A stretch of DNA of 64,000 bases. Origin: Evansella sp041820985 (GTDB lineage: Bacteria; Bacillota; Bacilli; Bacillales; Salisediminibacteriaceae). The notes under the pieces were generated by a model. That model was not told the DNA's origin. It worked only from the letters and a program-made list of their open reading frames with translations, and did not search any database. The position numbers and the translations under genes are program-made. This document shows, piece by piece, positions 1-8,196 of the stretch. The stretch covers positions 1-64,000 of the forward strand of contig NZ_JBGUAU010000009.1 of the NCBI RefSeq assembly GCF_041820985.1, read 5' to 3'. Position 1 is the stretch's first letter; each line of letters starts with the position of its first letter.

Positions 1-19
1 ACCCATGCTGGGCGCACCA

Positions 20-51
20 AAAGAAGGGATGGAGCTTGTCCATCCCTTCTA
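20..51 (-). terminator. Terminator of the spore protein gene
   Basis: Ten-base perfect arms GAAGGGATGG (23-32) and CCATCCCTTC (40-49) lie 20 bases past the stop codon of the spore protein gene. On the minus strand the stem is followed by TTTT. This is a standard intrinsic terminator. Confidence 0.8.
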
Positions 52-70
52 CAGCCATGTTATGTTGTTA

Positions 71-274
71 TTATTGAGATTGACCACCGAATTGTTGCTC
101 AGCCATAGATACAAGACGCTTTGTAATTTCTCCACCAACAGAACCGTTAGCACGAGCAGTCGCATCTGCACCAAGTTGAACACCAAACTCTTGTGCAATC
201 TCATACTTCATTTGGTCTAATGCTTGTTGTACTCCAGGTACAAGAAGCTGGTTTGAGCTGTTGTTGTTTGCCAT
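71..274 (-). CDS. Alpha/beta-type small acid-soluble spore protein (SASP)
   Basis: A 67-residue protein with both alpha/beta SASP signatures: KYEIAQEFGVQLGADATARA near residues 23-42, which contains the E-F/E-G-type site normally cut by the germination protease Gpr, and NGSVGGEITKRLV near residues 43-55. Proteins of this family coat DNA in the dormant spore core, shift it to an A-like form and protect it from UV and heat; they are degraded at germination to supply amino acids. The start is chosen by the AGGAGGTGAG ribosome binding site just upstream. The gene is monocistronic, with its own terminator and a sigma-G-like promoter. A strain normally carries several such genes, so the exact ssp letter cannot be assigned. 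Confidence 0.95.
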   Translation of the reverse strand: MANNNSSNQLLVPGVQQALDQMKYEIAQEFGVQLGADATARANGSVGGEITKRLVSMAEQQFGGQSQ

Positions 275-299
275 GTGATCTCACCTCCTGACGTAACCA

Positions 300-329
300 T
301 AGTATGATTCATTTGCACTAAGGTATGTA
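300..329 (-). promoter_or_regulatory. Candidate sigma-G promoter for the SASP gene
   Basis: On the minus strand the -10-like CATACTA (300-306) is preceded 17 bases upstream by ACATA (324-328). The forespore sigma-G consensus is roughly GHATR-N18-CATNHTA, so both boxes fit with one mismatch and a one-base shorter spacer. Sigma-G control is expected for this gene family. Confidence 0.5.
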
Positions 330-370
330 AAATTCCCATTAGCAAATTTTAGGAAAAAATGTTCAACAAA

Positions 371-413
371 GAAAAAAGCTGTCATATCAAGGTTTTAGCC
401 CTAATAATGACAG
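371..413 (-). terminator. Terminator of the leucine-degradation operon
   Basis: The arms CTGTCAT (379-385) and ATGACAG (407-413) form a stem. On the minus strand the stem is followed directly by CTTTTTTC. It lies about 60 bases past the last gene of the 470-7846 operon. Confidence 0.65.
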
Positions 414-469
414 ATTAATAATATTGAATAACAATTATTTTTACGTTATAATGCAATTTTATTTAGTTA

Positions 470-1111
470 TTATCGTAATAATTTTGGTTCTGTTACCTCT
501 TGAATATCATCAAAACTATAATCACCGATAATTTCTTTTAATATTAACCCCTCACTTGTTACATCAATAACTGCGCGGTCTGTGATTATCCTGTTAACGA
601 CTCCTTTTCCTGTAAGAGGAAGACTACAATCATTTACAATTTTAGGAGCACCATCTCGGTTCACGTGTTCCATAATAATAACAACTTTTTTTGCTCCGTG
701 TACGAGATCCATCGCTCCCCCCATTCCTTTAATCATTTTACCTGGTATCATCCAATTTGCCAGATCTCCGTTTGCTGCAACTTCCATTGCACCTAAGATA
801 GCTACGTCGATATGTCCTCCTCGGATCATAGCAAAGGATTCCGCACTACTAAAATAAGATGCTCCGTCTATGGTAGTCACTGTTTCTTTTCCTGCATTGA
901 TTAAATCAGCATCAAGCTCATCCTCTGTTGGAAAAGGGCCAATTCCAAGCAATCCATTTTCTGATTGCAAAACTACTTGTTTGTTTTCCGAAATGTAATT
1001 TGCAACCATGGTTGGCATACCAATACCTAAATTTACATAATCCCCATCATGAATTTCTTTCTCCGCTCTCCTTGCAATTTTTTCTCGCATTGCCTTTCGA
1101 TCTGTACTCAT
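470..1111 (-). CDS. scoB: 3-oxoacid CoA-transferase subunit B
   Basis: A 213-residue small (beta) subunit of a two-subunit CoA-transferase of the AtoA/ScoB family. It shows the N-terminal VNLGIGMPTMVANYI segment and SENGLLGIG near residues 50-58, whose Glu forms the covalent CoA thioester in this family. With ScoA it should move CoA between acetoacetate and succinate or another acyl-CoA. It is the last gene of the eight-gene operon, about 20 bases after scoA, with an AGGGG-type ribosome binding site. Its location after HMG-CoA lyase suggests that it handles the acetoacetate released by leucine breakdown. The exact acyl partner is inferred. Confidence 0.9.
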   Translation of the reverse strand: MSTDRKAMREKIARRAEKEIHDGDYVNLGIGMPTMVANYISENKQVVLQSENGLLGIGPFPTEDELDADLINAGKETVTTIDGASYFSSAESFAMIRGGHIDVAILGAMEVAANGDLANWMIPGKMIKGMGGAMDLVHGAKKVVIIMEHVNRDGAPKIVNDCSLPLTGKGVVNRIITDRAVIDVTSEGLILKEIIGDYSFDDIQEVTEPKLLR

Positions 1112-1132
1112 GTTATCCCCTCCGATCCACCT

Positions 1133-1822
1133 TTATTGAGCGACAGTTCTTCGTTCGATACGTTTTTCTTGTTTTCCAATAATAAGCTTATTTACATAAA
1201 TACTCGGTGTATGAATTTGCTCGGGATTTAATTCACCAGGTTTAACTAACTTTTCTACTTCGGCAATCGTCACTTTCCCAGCAGCAGCCATCATCGGATT
1301 AAAGTTTTGTGCGGTCATCCGATAAATTAAGTTACCATGATGATCACCAACATATGCTCGAATCAAGCTATAGTCAGCTGTAATAGCTTTTTCTAGAAGG
1401 TATTCCCGTCCATCAAAAGTTCGTACTTCCTTCCCCTCAGCAATTTTTGTACCGACACCAGCTGGAGTGTAAAATGCTGGTATTCCAGCTCCACCAGCAC
1501 GAATTCTTTCTGCTAACGTTCCTTGTGGAATAAGCTCTACTTCTAATTCACCAGCTAGAACCTGCCGTTCAAATTCTTTGTTCTCCCCAACATAGGAAGC
1601 CATGATTTTTTTAATCTGCTTGTTCTCAAGAAGTAAACCTAACCCCCAATCATCTACACCACAATTGTTAGACACGATTGTTAAGTCCTTTACACCTGTT
1701 TCACGTAACCCTTTAATCAAGTTTTCCGGAATGCCACAAAGGCCAAATCCACCTACTAACAATGTAGAACCATCTTTAATATCAGATACTGCCTCCGTAA
1801 ACGAAGTTAATATTTCTTTCAT
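1133..1822 (-). CDS. scoA: 3-oxoacid CoA-transferase subunit A
   Basis: A 229-residue alpha subunit of the AtoD/ScoA family with the CoA-binding LLVGGFGLCGIPENLI segment near residues 20-36 and the later GGAGIPAFYTPAGVGT region. It forms a heteromeric enzyme with the gene that follows. An upstream in-frame ATG exists at 1837, but it lies inside the GGAGGGG ribosome binding site. The ATG at 1822, seven bases after that site, is therefore the better start. scoAB at the end of a leucine operon is a variation on the B. subtilis yng operon, in which scoAB lies elsewhere. Confidence 0.9.
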   Translation of the reverse strand: MKEILTSFTEAVSDIKDGSTLLVGGFGLCGIPENLIKGLRETGVKDLTIVSNNCGVDDWGLGLLLENKQIKKIMASYVGENKEFERQVLAGELEVELIPQGTLAERIRAGGAGIPAFYTPAGVGTKIAEGKEVRTFDGREYLLEKAITADYSLIRAYVGDHHGNLIYRMTAQNFNPMMAAAGKVTIAEVEKLVKPGELNPEQIHTPSIYVNKLIIGKQEKRIERRTVAQ

Positions 1823-1843
1823 ATATCTCCCCTCCATTATAAG

Positions 1844-3376
1844 CTATACTGGATAAACCCCGTGTTTCCGATCTGTAAACACTTGATATTTCGAACTGTA
1901 TAGTTCAAAGCGATTTGCTAACTCATTCCTTAATTCGTTTCCTTTGACAACATCATCAATGATTAGTTCGGAAGCCATTCTATATATATCGATATTCTCC
2001 TGATACTCTTTTCTCTTCTCCATAATAAATTGTGGTCTTTCTTCTGGTGATAAGGATTGAATCTTATTTGCGTATACAGCATTTACCGCAGCTTCTGGCC
2101 CCATTACAGCTATTTGCGCCGTTGGTAATGCTAGACAGCAATCTGGTTCAAAAGCAGGACCGGCCATTGCATATAAACCTGCTCCGTATGCTTTCCGAAC
2201 AATAACCGATATTTTAGGTACAGTCACTTCCGACATTGCAGCAATCATTTTTGCACCATGGCGAATTATTCCAGCTCGCTCTACTTTTGTGCCAATCATA
2301 AATCCTGGTACATCTGCTAAAAATAATAGGGGAATATGGTACGCATCGCATAAAGTAATAAACTTGGCTGCCTTGTCGGCGGAATCGTGGAATAACACCC
2401 CTCCTTTTTGCTTCGGTTGATTCGCTATAATTCCAATAGTTCTTCCGTTTATTCTTGCAAAACCAGTGATGAGCTCCTTTGCAAAGAGTGCTTTAATTTC
2501 AAAAAAGCTACCATCATCAATAATTCCATCTATCAAATCATACATATTGAAAGGAGCGTTTTGATTAGCTGGAATAAGCTCTTCTAATGTTTTTTCCATC
2601 GGCGTTGGAGACTTTGTGTCTACAACCTCGGTTGTTTCTAAATAGTTTGATGGAAAATAACTTAAGTAAACTTTTGCCTTTTCAATTGCTTCTTGTTCCG
2701 ATTTCACAAGAATATCCCCGCAACCTGATACGGAACAATGCATGGTTGCTCCACCCATTTCTTCTAAAGAAACCTTTTCACCAATAACCATTTCAGCCAT
2801 TCGAGGAGACCCTAAATACATGGAAGCATTCCCATCTACCATCATGACTACGTCGCAAAAGGCAGGAATATACGCACCACCTGCAGCCGATGGTCCAAAA
2901 AGTAAGCAAACTTGTGGAATTTTACCAGATAATTTCACTTGATTGTAAAAAATTCTTCCTGCTCCTCTTCGACCAGGAAACATCTCTAATTGATCTGTTA
3001 TTCTCGCCCCAGCAGAATCCACAAGATACAGTAAAGGTACTCTCAGTTTTTCTGCAGTTTCTTGTATTCGGATGATTTTTTCTACTGTTCTCGATCCCCA
3101 GGAACCAGCCTTAACTGTTGAATCATTTGCCATGACACAACAGGTCTTCCCACCAATTTTTCCAATAGCTGTTATAACTCCATCCGCAGGTAAGCTTTCA
3201 TCCTGACAATTCGCAAACTTCCCGTCTTCCTTCCATTCCCCATTATCAAACAGCAACTCTAGTCTTTTTCGTACAAATAACTTCCCCTTCTTCGCATTTG
3301 CTTCATGGTACTTTTCAGAACCGCCCTGTTCTACTCGGTTAACAATATGAGTCCATTCTTCATTTTTACTCATCAT
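1844..3376 (-). CDS. yngE: Acyl-CoA carboxylase carboxyltransferase (methylcrotonyl-CoA type)
   Basis: A 510-residue biotin-dependent carboxyltransferase with N- and C-terminal crotonase-like halves, matching the length of MccB/PccB/YngE. Visible features include VDSAGARI and SAAGGAYIPAFCD in the first half and LFLADVPGFMIGTKVE and AYGAGLYAMAGPAFEPDCC in the second; these oxyanion and acyl-CoA binding segments are typical of the family. It should carboxylate 3-methylcrotonyl-CoA using biotin carried by the small protein at 5113-5331. The enoyl-CoA hydratase and HMG-CoA lyase neighbours favour the methylcrotonyl substrate over propionyl-CoA, but sequence alone does not exclude the latter. Confidence 0.88.
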   Translation of the reverse strand: MMSKNEEWTHIVNRVEQGGSEKYHEANAKKGKLFVRKRLELLFDNGEWKEDGKFANCQDESLPADGVITAIGKIGGKTCCVMANDSTVKAGSWGSRTVEKIIRIQETAEKLRVPLLYLVDSAGARITDQLEMFPGRRGAGRIFYNQVKLSGKIPQVCLLFGPSAAGGAYIPAFCDVVMMVDGNASMYLGSPRMAEMVIGEKVSLEEMGGATMHCSVSGCGDILVKSEQEAIEKAKVYLSYFPSNYLETTEVVDTKSPTPMEKTLEELIPANQNAPFNMYDLIDGIIDDGSFFEIKALFAKELITGFARINGRTIGIIANQPKQKGGVLFHDSADKAAKFITLCDAYHIPLLFLADVPGFMIGTKVERAGIIRHGAKMIAAMSEVTVPKISVIVRKAYGAGLYAMAGPAFEPDCCLALPTAQIAVMGPEAAVNAVYANKIQSLSPEERPQFIMEKRKEYQENIDIYRMASELIIDDVVKGNELRNELANRFELYSSKYQVFTDRKHGVYPV

Positions 3377-3393
3377 GACACCTCTCCATCGAT

Positions 3394-4170
3394 TTACTCT
3401 CCAGTGAAATTTGGTTTTCTTTTTTCTTTAAATGCAAGTAATCCTTCCAGTCGATCTTTCGTCGGAATGGTTACTTCATACGCTTTTTCTTCTAGCTTTA
3501 GACCTGTTTGAATATCAACTTCCAAGCCATGATTTAGAGCATACTTTGCTTGTCGTATGGCGATAGGACCATTTCTAACGATTTGTCGAGCGAGTTGTTT
3601 CCCTTCCTCAATAAGTTTCATTGGAGGTACTACTTTCATAAGGAGGCCCCACTCATAGGCACTCACTGCATCTATATTTTTCCCTGTATAAATCATTTCT
3701 TTTGCTCGTTGCACCCCGATCACTCTCGGTAGCCGTTGCGTTCCTCCAGCTCCTGGAATGATTCCAAGACTAGTTTCTGTTAATGCAAATGTTGCGTGAT
3801 CTGCGCCGATTCGTAAGTCGCATGCCAATGCTAATTCAAGGCCACCACCAATAGCCGCCCCGTTAATTGCTGCGATGACAGGCATTGGCATCTCTGCTAG
3901 TTTATTTATCATGTCACGAATAGCACCCACGGCTCCACGTACTTCTAGTTCTGACATACCTCTTCGTTCTTTTAAATCTGCCCCTGCGCAAAACCCTTTT
4001 TCACCTGCTCCTGTTACGATGATTGCCCTGATAGCAGCGTTCAATTTCCATTCATCAAGTTGGGCGGTAATTTCCTTGATCATCGCTTGTGAGAGCGCAT
4101 TGGCAGCATTCTCACGTTGAAGTGATACTATAGCGATGGAATCTTCTACAGTGACTTCTATATACTTCAT
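3394..4170 (-). CDS. yngF: Enoyl-CoA hydratase, probably methylglutaconyl-CoA hydratase
   Basis: A 258-residue crotonase-fold hydratase. The oxyanion-hole segments GFCAGADLKER (near residues 60-70) and AAINGAAIGGGLELALACD (near 100-118) are intact. The catalytic Glu region ETSLGIIPGAGGTQRLPR follows. In this operon its expected reaction is hydration of 3-methylglutaconyl-CoA to HMG-CoA. It lies 17 bases from the carboxyltransferase gene and starts 14 bases after a GAGGGGG site. The assignment to methylglutaconyl-CoA rests on neighbours, since the family is broad. Confidence 0.88.
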   Translation of the reverse strand: MKYIEVTVEDSIAIVSLQRENAANALSQAMIKEITAQLDEWKLNAAIRAIIVTGAGEKGFCAGADLKERRGMSELEVRGAVGAIRDMINKLAEMPMPVIAAINGAAIGGGLELALACDLRIGADHATFALTETSLGIIPGAGGTQRLPRVIGVQRAKEMIYTGKNIDAVSAYEWGLLMKVVPPMKLIEEGKQLARQIVRNGPIAIRQAKYALNHGLEVDIQTGLKLEEKAYEVTIPTKDRLEGLLAFKEKRKPNFTGE

Positions 4171-4211
4171 TGTATAGCCCCCTCGTTTTGAGCAACACGG
4201 TCTTGGTCTTT

Positions 4212-5105
4212 CTAAGAATGAATTTGTAGTTGATGACTTCGTAGTTGCTTGGAAAAAAGTGATTGAAGATATTTTGAAGCTTGTATATATTCATCAAAGT
4301 TGATATTTGTTTCAATGCCCATTTGCTGAAGCATAAAAAGGAGATCTTCTGTTGCTACATTTCCGGATGCCCCTTTTGCATAAGGACATCCTCCTAAGCC
4401 ACCATTTGAACTGTCAAACACGGTAATTCCCTTGGATAAACCGACCAGTATGTTTGCTAGAGCCATCCCTCTAGTATCGTGTAGATGAAGCGCAAGGGTA
4501 GAAGTTGGAAAGTTTAGTTGATTTAATACTGATTCCATTTGTTTTGGATTAGCAATACCAATTGTATCTCCAAGAGACACTTCGTAAACCCCAAGTGTCA
4601 ACAGCTTATCCACTACCTTTTTCACTCGCTCCACTGAGACTGTACCTTCATATGGACAACCAAAAACAGTCGATACATACCCTCTTACTTTTTTCCCCGC
4701 TACATTTGCTTGCTTAATAATAGAATCATAAATAGGAAGCGTCTCGTCTATGGATTTATTAATATTTTTCCGATTATGAGTCTCACTTGCTGAGATAAAA
4801 ATAGAGACTTCATCCACCTCTGATTCTAGTGCCCGCTCCAATCCCGTTTCGTTTGGAACGAGCGCAGCATATGTGACGCCTTCTTTCCTCTCGATTTGCT
4901 TTGCCACATCTACCGCATCAGATAAGGCAGGAATCCATTTTGGATGAACGAAAGAAGTGATTTCAATATAATCCATACCAGAATTGGATAGCATATTAAT
5001 CCATTCTACTTTTTTGTTTGTACTAATAAATTGTCGTTCATTTTGCAAACCATCACGAGGTCCTACCTCTTTGATTTGAACTTTCGTTGGGAAGTCCAAT
5101 GTCAT
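4212..5105 (-). CDS. yngG: Hydroxymethylglutaryl-CoA lyase
   Basis: A 297-residue TIM-barrel lyase that splits HMG-CoA into acetyl-CoA and acetoacetate. It has the N-terminal metal and substrate motif VGPRDGLQNE (near residues 15-24), the metal-binding LHLHDTRGMALAN (near 203-215) and the family signature GGLGGCPYAKGASGNVATED, which includes the catalytic Cys. The start follows a run of G (AAGGGGGGA). Only seven bases separate it from the biotin carrier gene upstream. Its product acetoacetate is the natural substrate of the ScoAB pair at the end of the operon. Confidence 0.95.
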   Translation of the reverse strand: MTLDFPTKVQIKEVGPRDGLQNERQFISTNKKVEWINMLSNSGMDYIEITSFVHPKWIPALSDAVDVAKQIERKEGVTYAALVPNETGLERALESEVDEVSIFISASETHNRKNINKSIDETLPIYDSIIKQANVAGKKVRGYVSTVFGCPYEGTVSVERVKKVVDKLLTLGVYEVSLGDTIGIANPKQMESVLNQLNFPTSTLALHLHDTRGMALANILVGLSKGITVFDSSNGGLGGCPYAKGASGNVATEDLLFMLQQMGIETNINFDEYIQASKYLQSLFSKQLRSHQLQIHS

Positions 5106-5112
5106 TCCCCCC

Positions 5113-5331
5113 TTATTCTTCTTTTACAAGAAGTAGCACTTCCTCTTCATCTACAAAACTGCCTTCCTCCACCTTCACTTCTTCTACAATTCCCTCCACC
5201 TCAGCTGAAATGGGAATTTCCATTTTCATTGATTCGAGAATAATTACTTCTTGATCTAATGTAACTTTATCTCCTTTACTCACTTGTACCTTCCATACAT
5301 TCCCCGCCATTGTAGCTTTTATTTCTTTCAT
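5113..5331 (-). CDS. yngHB: Biotin carrier protein of the acyl-CoA carboxylase
   Basis: A 72-residue free-standing biotinyl domain with the biotinylation motif ESMKMEIP near residues 34-41, the Lys being the biotin site. It is much shorter than the AccB protein of acetyl-CoA carboxylase and lacks its linker, as known for YngHB. It should shuttle carboxybiotin between the biotin carboxylase upstream and the carboxyltransferase downstream. The ATG at 5331 lies eight bases after GAGGGGG and is preferred over the GTG one codon earlier. Confidence 0.93.
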   Translation of the reverse strand: MKEIKATMAGNVWKVQVSKGDKVTLDQEVIILESMKMEIPISAEVEGIVEEVKVEEGSFVDEEEVLLLVKEE

Positions 5332-5344
5332 CACCTTTTCCCCC

Positions 5345-6685
5345 TCATTTTTGAATATGCTCTTCTACAAATCGTGTCGTTGCTTTTCCTTCCTGAAATG
5401 CAGAACTCTCTAAGGCTTGAAGAAGCATGGGAATATTCGTTTTAATTCCCTCTACGCTGGCTGCCTTCAAACATTCGATAAGATGAGAGATCGCATCTTC
5501 CCTTGATGCTCCCTTTGAGATTACCTTTCCTATCATCGGGTCATAAAACGGAGTTACTTTTGTTCCCTCTGTCACTCCAAAGTCGTAACGAATATGCTCC
5601 ATTTTCGGAAACTCCCATGTTAGTAGTGTTCCTGGTGATGGGAAAAATCGAACGGGATCTTCTGCATAGATTCTCGCTTCGATAGAGTGATTGCATTCCT
5701 CCATCGATTTCTCAACCTCATTCACAGAGTTTCCGAGCGCTAAACGTAATTGCATTTCTACCAAGTCAACACCAGTTGTTTCTTCTGTTACAGGATGCTC
5801 CACTTGCAATCTAGTGTTCATTTCCAAGAAATATAACTCCTCTGATTCATCCACTAAAAATTCCACCGTACCAACATTCGTATAATTAATTGCTTTTCCT
5901 GCTTTTATAGCTGCTTCATGTAATGCAGTTCTTCCCTCTTCCGATAAAAACGTAGCAGGTGCTTCTTCGATAATTTTTTGGTTTCTACGCTGTATAGAAC
6001 AATCTCTCTCCCCTAGACAAATGATGTTCCCAAGTTGGTCTCCTGCTATTTGGGCCTCAATGTGCCTTGGACTGTAAATACATTTTTCTAAGTAGATCTC
6101 CCCAGATCCAAAAAATGTTTCTGACTTCTTTATAACTGTAGCTAACACTTTCATTAGCTCTTCTTCATGATCTACCTTTTGCATTCCGATCCCACCGCCA
6201 CCAGCGGCAGCCTTAATCATCACGGGATAACCGATTTTTCTTGCTGCTTTTTTCACGGATCTTTCATCTGTATCTATTAACGTAATCCCAGGAATAACGG
6301 GAACATTCGCTTCCATCATCGTCTTCCGTGCCTGCACTTTATTTCCCATCTTTTGAATTATCTTTTCTGTTGGACCTATGAAGGTAATGTTTTCTGATGC
6401 TATTCTTTTTGCAAAACTAGCGTTTTCTGATAAAAAACCGTATCCTGGGTGAATCGCGTCAACTTCTGCTTTCTTCGCAACTTCGATGATTTTTTCCATA
6501 TTGAGATAGCTTTCATTTACTCTTGGTGGACCAATGAAGTAAGCTTCATCCGCCATTTTTACATGGAGACTTTCTTTGTCCGCTTCTGAATAAACGGCTA
6601 CTGTCTTTATTCCTAAACGTTTACACGTTTTAATAATTCGTACTGCAATTTCCCCTCGATTTGCTATTAATAGTTTTGTGAACAC
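5345..6685 (-). CDS. yngHA: Biotin carboxylase subunit of the acyl-CoA carboxylase
   Basis: A 446-residue ATP-grasp enzyme. The order is the N-terminal preATP-grasp domain (KLLIANRGEIAVRII), the glycine-rich ATP loop KAAAGGGGIGM near residue 160, the catalytic segment EMNTRLQVEHPVTE near 284-297, and the C-terminal biotin carboxylase domain. It carboxylates biotin on the neighbouring carrier at the expense of ATP and bicarbonate. The likely start is GTG at 6685, well spaced from AAGGGGG; a TTG one codon upstream is closer to the site. It is distinct from a housekeeping AccC by operon context. Confidence 0.92.
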   Translation of the reverse strand: MFTKLLIANRGEIAVRIIKTCKRLGIKTVAVYSEADKESLHVKMADEAYFIGPPRVNESYLNMEKIIEVAKKAEVDAIHPGYGFLSENASFAKRIASENITFIGPTEKIIQKMGNKVQARKTMMEANVPVIPGITLIDTDERSVKKAARKIGYPVMIKAAAGGGGIGMQKVDHEEELMKVLATVIKKSETFFGSGEIYLEKCIYSPRHIEAQIAGDQLGNIICLGERDCSIQRRNQKIIEEAPATFLSEEGRTALHEAAIKAGKAINYTNVGTVEFLVDESEELYFLEMNTRLQVEHPVTEETTGVDLVEMQLRLALGNSVNEVEKSMEECNHSIEARIYAEDPVRFFPSPGTLLTWEFPKMEHIRYDFGVTEGTKVTPFYDPMIGKVISKGASREDAISHLIECLKAASVEGIKTNIPMLLQALESSAFQEGKATTRFVEEHIQK

Positions 6686-6697
6686 CAAGTTTCCCCC

Positions 6698-7846
6698 TTA
6701 TCTTGGACAGCCAATTTCCCTTGCAATTACCAATCTTTGAATCTCCGATGTTCCTTCCCCAATTTCTAATAGTTTTGCGTCGCGCAAATAACGCTCTACA
6801 TGATATTCACGCATATACCCATATCCACCGTGAATTTGAATGGCTTGATTACATGCTCTCGTGGCTGCTTCTGAAGCAAAGAGCTTAGCAAAAGCTGCCT
6901 CTTTTTTGAATGGTTTGCCTTTATCCTTAAGCCACGCTGCTTTATATACCATGTTTTGAGCTAGTTCTAGTTCCATTGCCATATCTGCTAACTTAAATTG
7001 GATAGCCTGAAAGCTTCCAATTAGTTTCCCAAACTGCTTTCTTTCTTTGCTATATGCTAGTGCTGCTTCATACGCCGCTCTCCCTACCCCGACCGCAAGA
7101 GCTGCAATCGATATCCTGCCCCCATCTAATGTGTATAAAAATTGGCCGAAGCCCTTGTTTGGATCACCAAGAAGATTATCTTTCGGTACTTTTACGTTTT
7201 CTAAAATAATCTCTGTTGTATTTGAACCCCGTACCCCCATTTTTTCGTATTCACTACGAATGGTTAACCCTTTTGAATCCGTAGGCACTATGAATGCAGA
7301 TATCTTTTTCTTCCCTCGATCATCCTGGCCGTTTGCGGCTGTTACAATTACGGTACGTGAAAAACTAGCATTCGTAATCCAGCATTTTTCCCCATTGATT
7401 ACGTAGTTATCTCCTTCTAATACTGCTTTCGTTCGCGTTCCCCCTGCATCAGAGCCTGCATTTGGTTCTGTTAAGCCGAAAGCCCCTAAGCTTTCTCCTT
7501 TTGCCAAAGGTATGAGATGATCTTGCTTTTGTTTTTCAGTTCCAAAATAATAAAGTGGCGATGCCCCTAGTGATACTGCTGCCGCGTAGCTTAACCCTGT
7601 ACTTCCACAGGCTTTCCCTATTTCTTCCACAGCTAAAATATACGAGATGGTGTCTCCACCTGAACCTCCGTACTCTTCTGGGAAAGGAATTCCCAGCAAT
7701 CCAAGTTCCCCCATTTTTTTAAAATTTTCGATTGGGAATCGTTCTGTTTTATCAACTTCTTCTGAAATAGGTGCCACTTCTTTCTCAGCAAAATCACGAA
7801 CCATCTCTCGAATCATTTCTTGCTCTTTCGTTAAAGAAAAATCCAT
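6698..7846 (-). CDS. yngJ: Acyl-CoA dehydrogenase, probably isovaleryl-CoA (branched short-chain)
   Basis: A 382-residue FAD-dependent acyl-CoA dehydrogenase with the N-terminal helical domain, the flavin-binding segment AFGLTEPNAGSDAGG, CWITNAS, and the C-terminal QIHGGYGYMREYHVERYLRD signature. The Glu in IGEGTSEIQR sits at the position of the catalytic base of short- and medium-chain enzymes; classical eukaryotic isovaleryl-CoA dehydrogenase carries its base elsewhere. The isovaleryl-CoA assignment therefore comes from operon context. The ATG at 7846 follows GGAGGAGATGG; a TTG 14 codons upstream has no such site. It is the first gene of the operon. No acyl-CoA synthetase (yngI) follows it, unlike in B. 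subtilis. Confidence 0.85.
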   Translation of the reverse strand: MDFSLTKEQEMIREMVRDFAEKEVAPISEEVDKTERFPIENFKKMGELGLLGIPFPEEYGGSGGDTISYILAVEEIGKACGSTGLSYAAAVSLGASPLYYFGTEKQKQDHLIPLAKGESLGAFGLTEPNAGSDAGGTRTKAVLEGDNYVINGEKCWITNASFSRTVIVTAANGQDDRGKKKISAFIVPTDSKGLTIRSEYEKMGVRGSNTTEIILENVKVPKDNLLGDPNKGFGQFLYTLDGGRISIAALAVGVGRAAYEAALAYSKERKQFGKLIGSFQAIQFKLADMAMELELAQNMVYKAAWLKDKGKPFKKEAAFAKLFASEAATRACNQAIQIHGGYGYMREYHVERYLRDAKLLEIGEGTSEIQRLVIAREIGCPR

Positions 7847-7923
7847 TCCATCTCCTCCATCATCTTTTTTATGTGGTGAAACTAACAAATGGTAATTCTT
7901 ATGTTTTGATTGAGCGCGCTTGA

Positions 7924-7937
7924 TGTAAGGGCTTACA
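7924..7937 (-). promoter_or_regulatory. Candidate cre site (CcpA) upstream of the leucine operon
   Basis: TGTAAGGGCTTACA differs by one base from the symmetrical cre TGTAAGCGCTTACA and fits the consensus TGWNANCGNTNWCA at all but one position. It lies about 80 bases upstream of the first gene and downstream of the predicted transcription start, as expected for catabolite repression by roadblock. No binding data are implied. Confidence 0.5.
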
Positions 7938-7999
7938 TTTTGTCCTACAAAAAGAAAACTGTTGGTCTAGCATTGAAATTTTGCTCGACCACTCACTAC

Positions 8000-8017
8000 T
8001 GACTGAGCATTCGTTCA
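8000..8017 (-). promoter_or_regulatory. FadR-like operator in the leucine operon leader
   Basis: The dyad TGACTGA-N4-TCGTTCA resembles the Bacillus FadR (TetR family) box TGAATGA-N4-TCATTCA. It lies about 15-32 bases after the predicted transcription start. FadR represses fatty-acid degradation genes and is released by long-chain acyl-CoA. A different acyl-CoA-sensing TetR repressor could equally bind here. Confidence 0.4.
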
Positions 8018-8038
8018 GACTGTTTCCAAATCACTTTT

Positions 8039-8067
8039 ATTATAGTGGTTGTATTCTGAATTTACAA
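8039..8067 (-). promoter_or_regulatory. Sigma-A-type promoter of the leucine-degradation operon
   Basis: On the minus strand TTGTAA (8062-8067) and TATAAT (8039-8044) are separated by 17 bases. The -10 box is perfect and the -35 box matches four of six positions. The start would lie near 8032, giving a leader of about 185 bases that contains the FadR-like and cre-like sites. Confidence 0.6.
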
Positions 8068-8196
8068 TATATTTATAATATTCAGGTTGGTAAGTTACTT
8101 GATTTTTATATAAGTAAGCCTACTGTTAGTATATTTTTGGGAGTTGAAAAGATGACAATGATGTTTTTGGGGGAATTAGTTTCATTCACTGATTAA

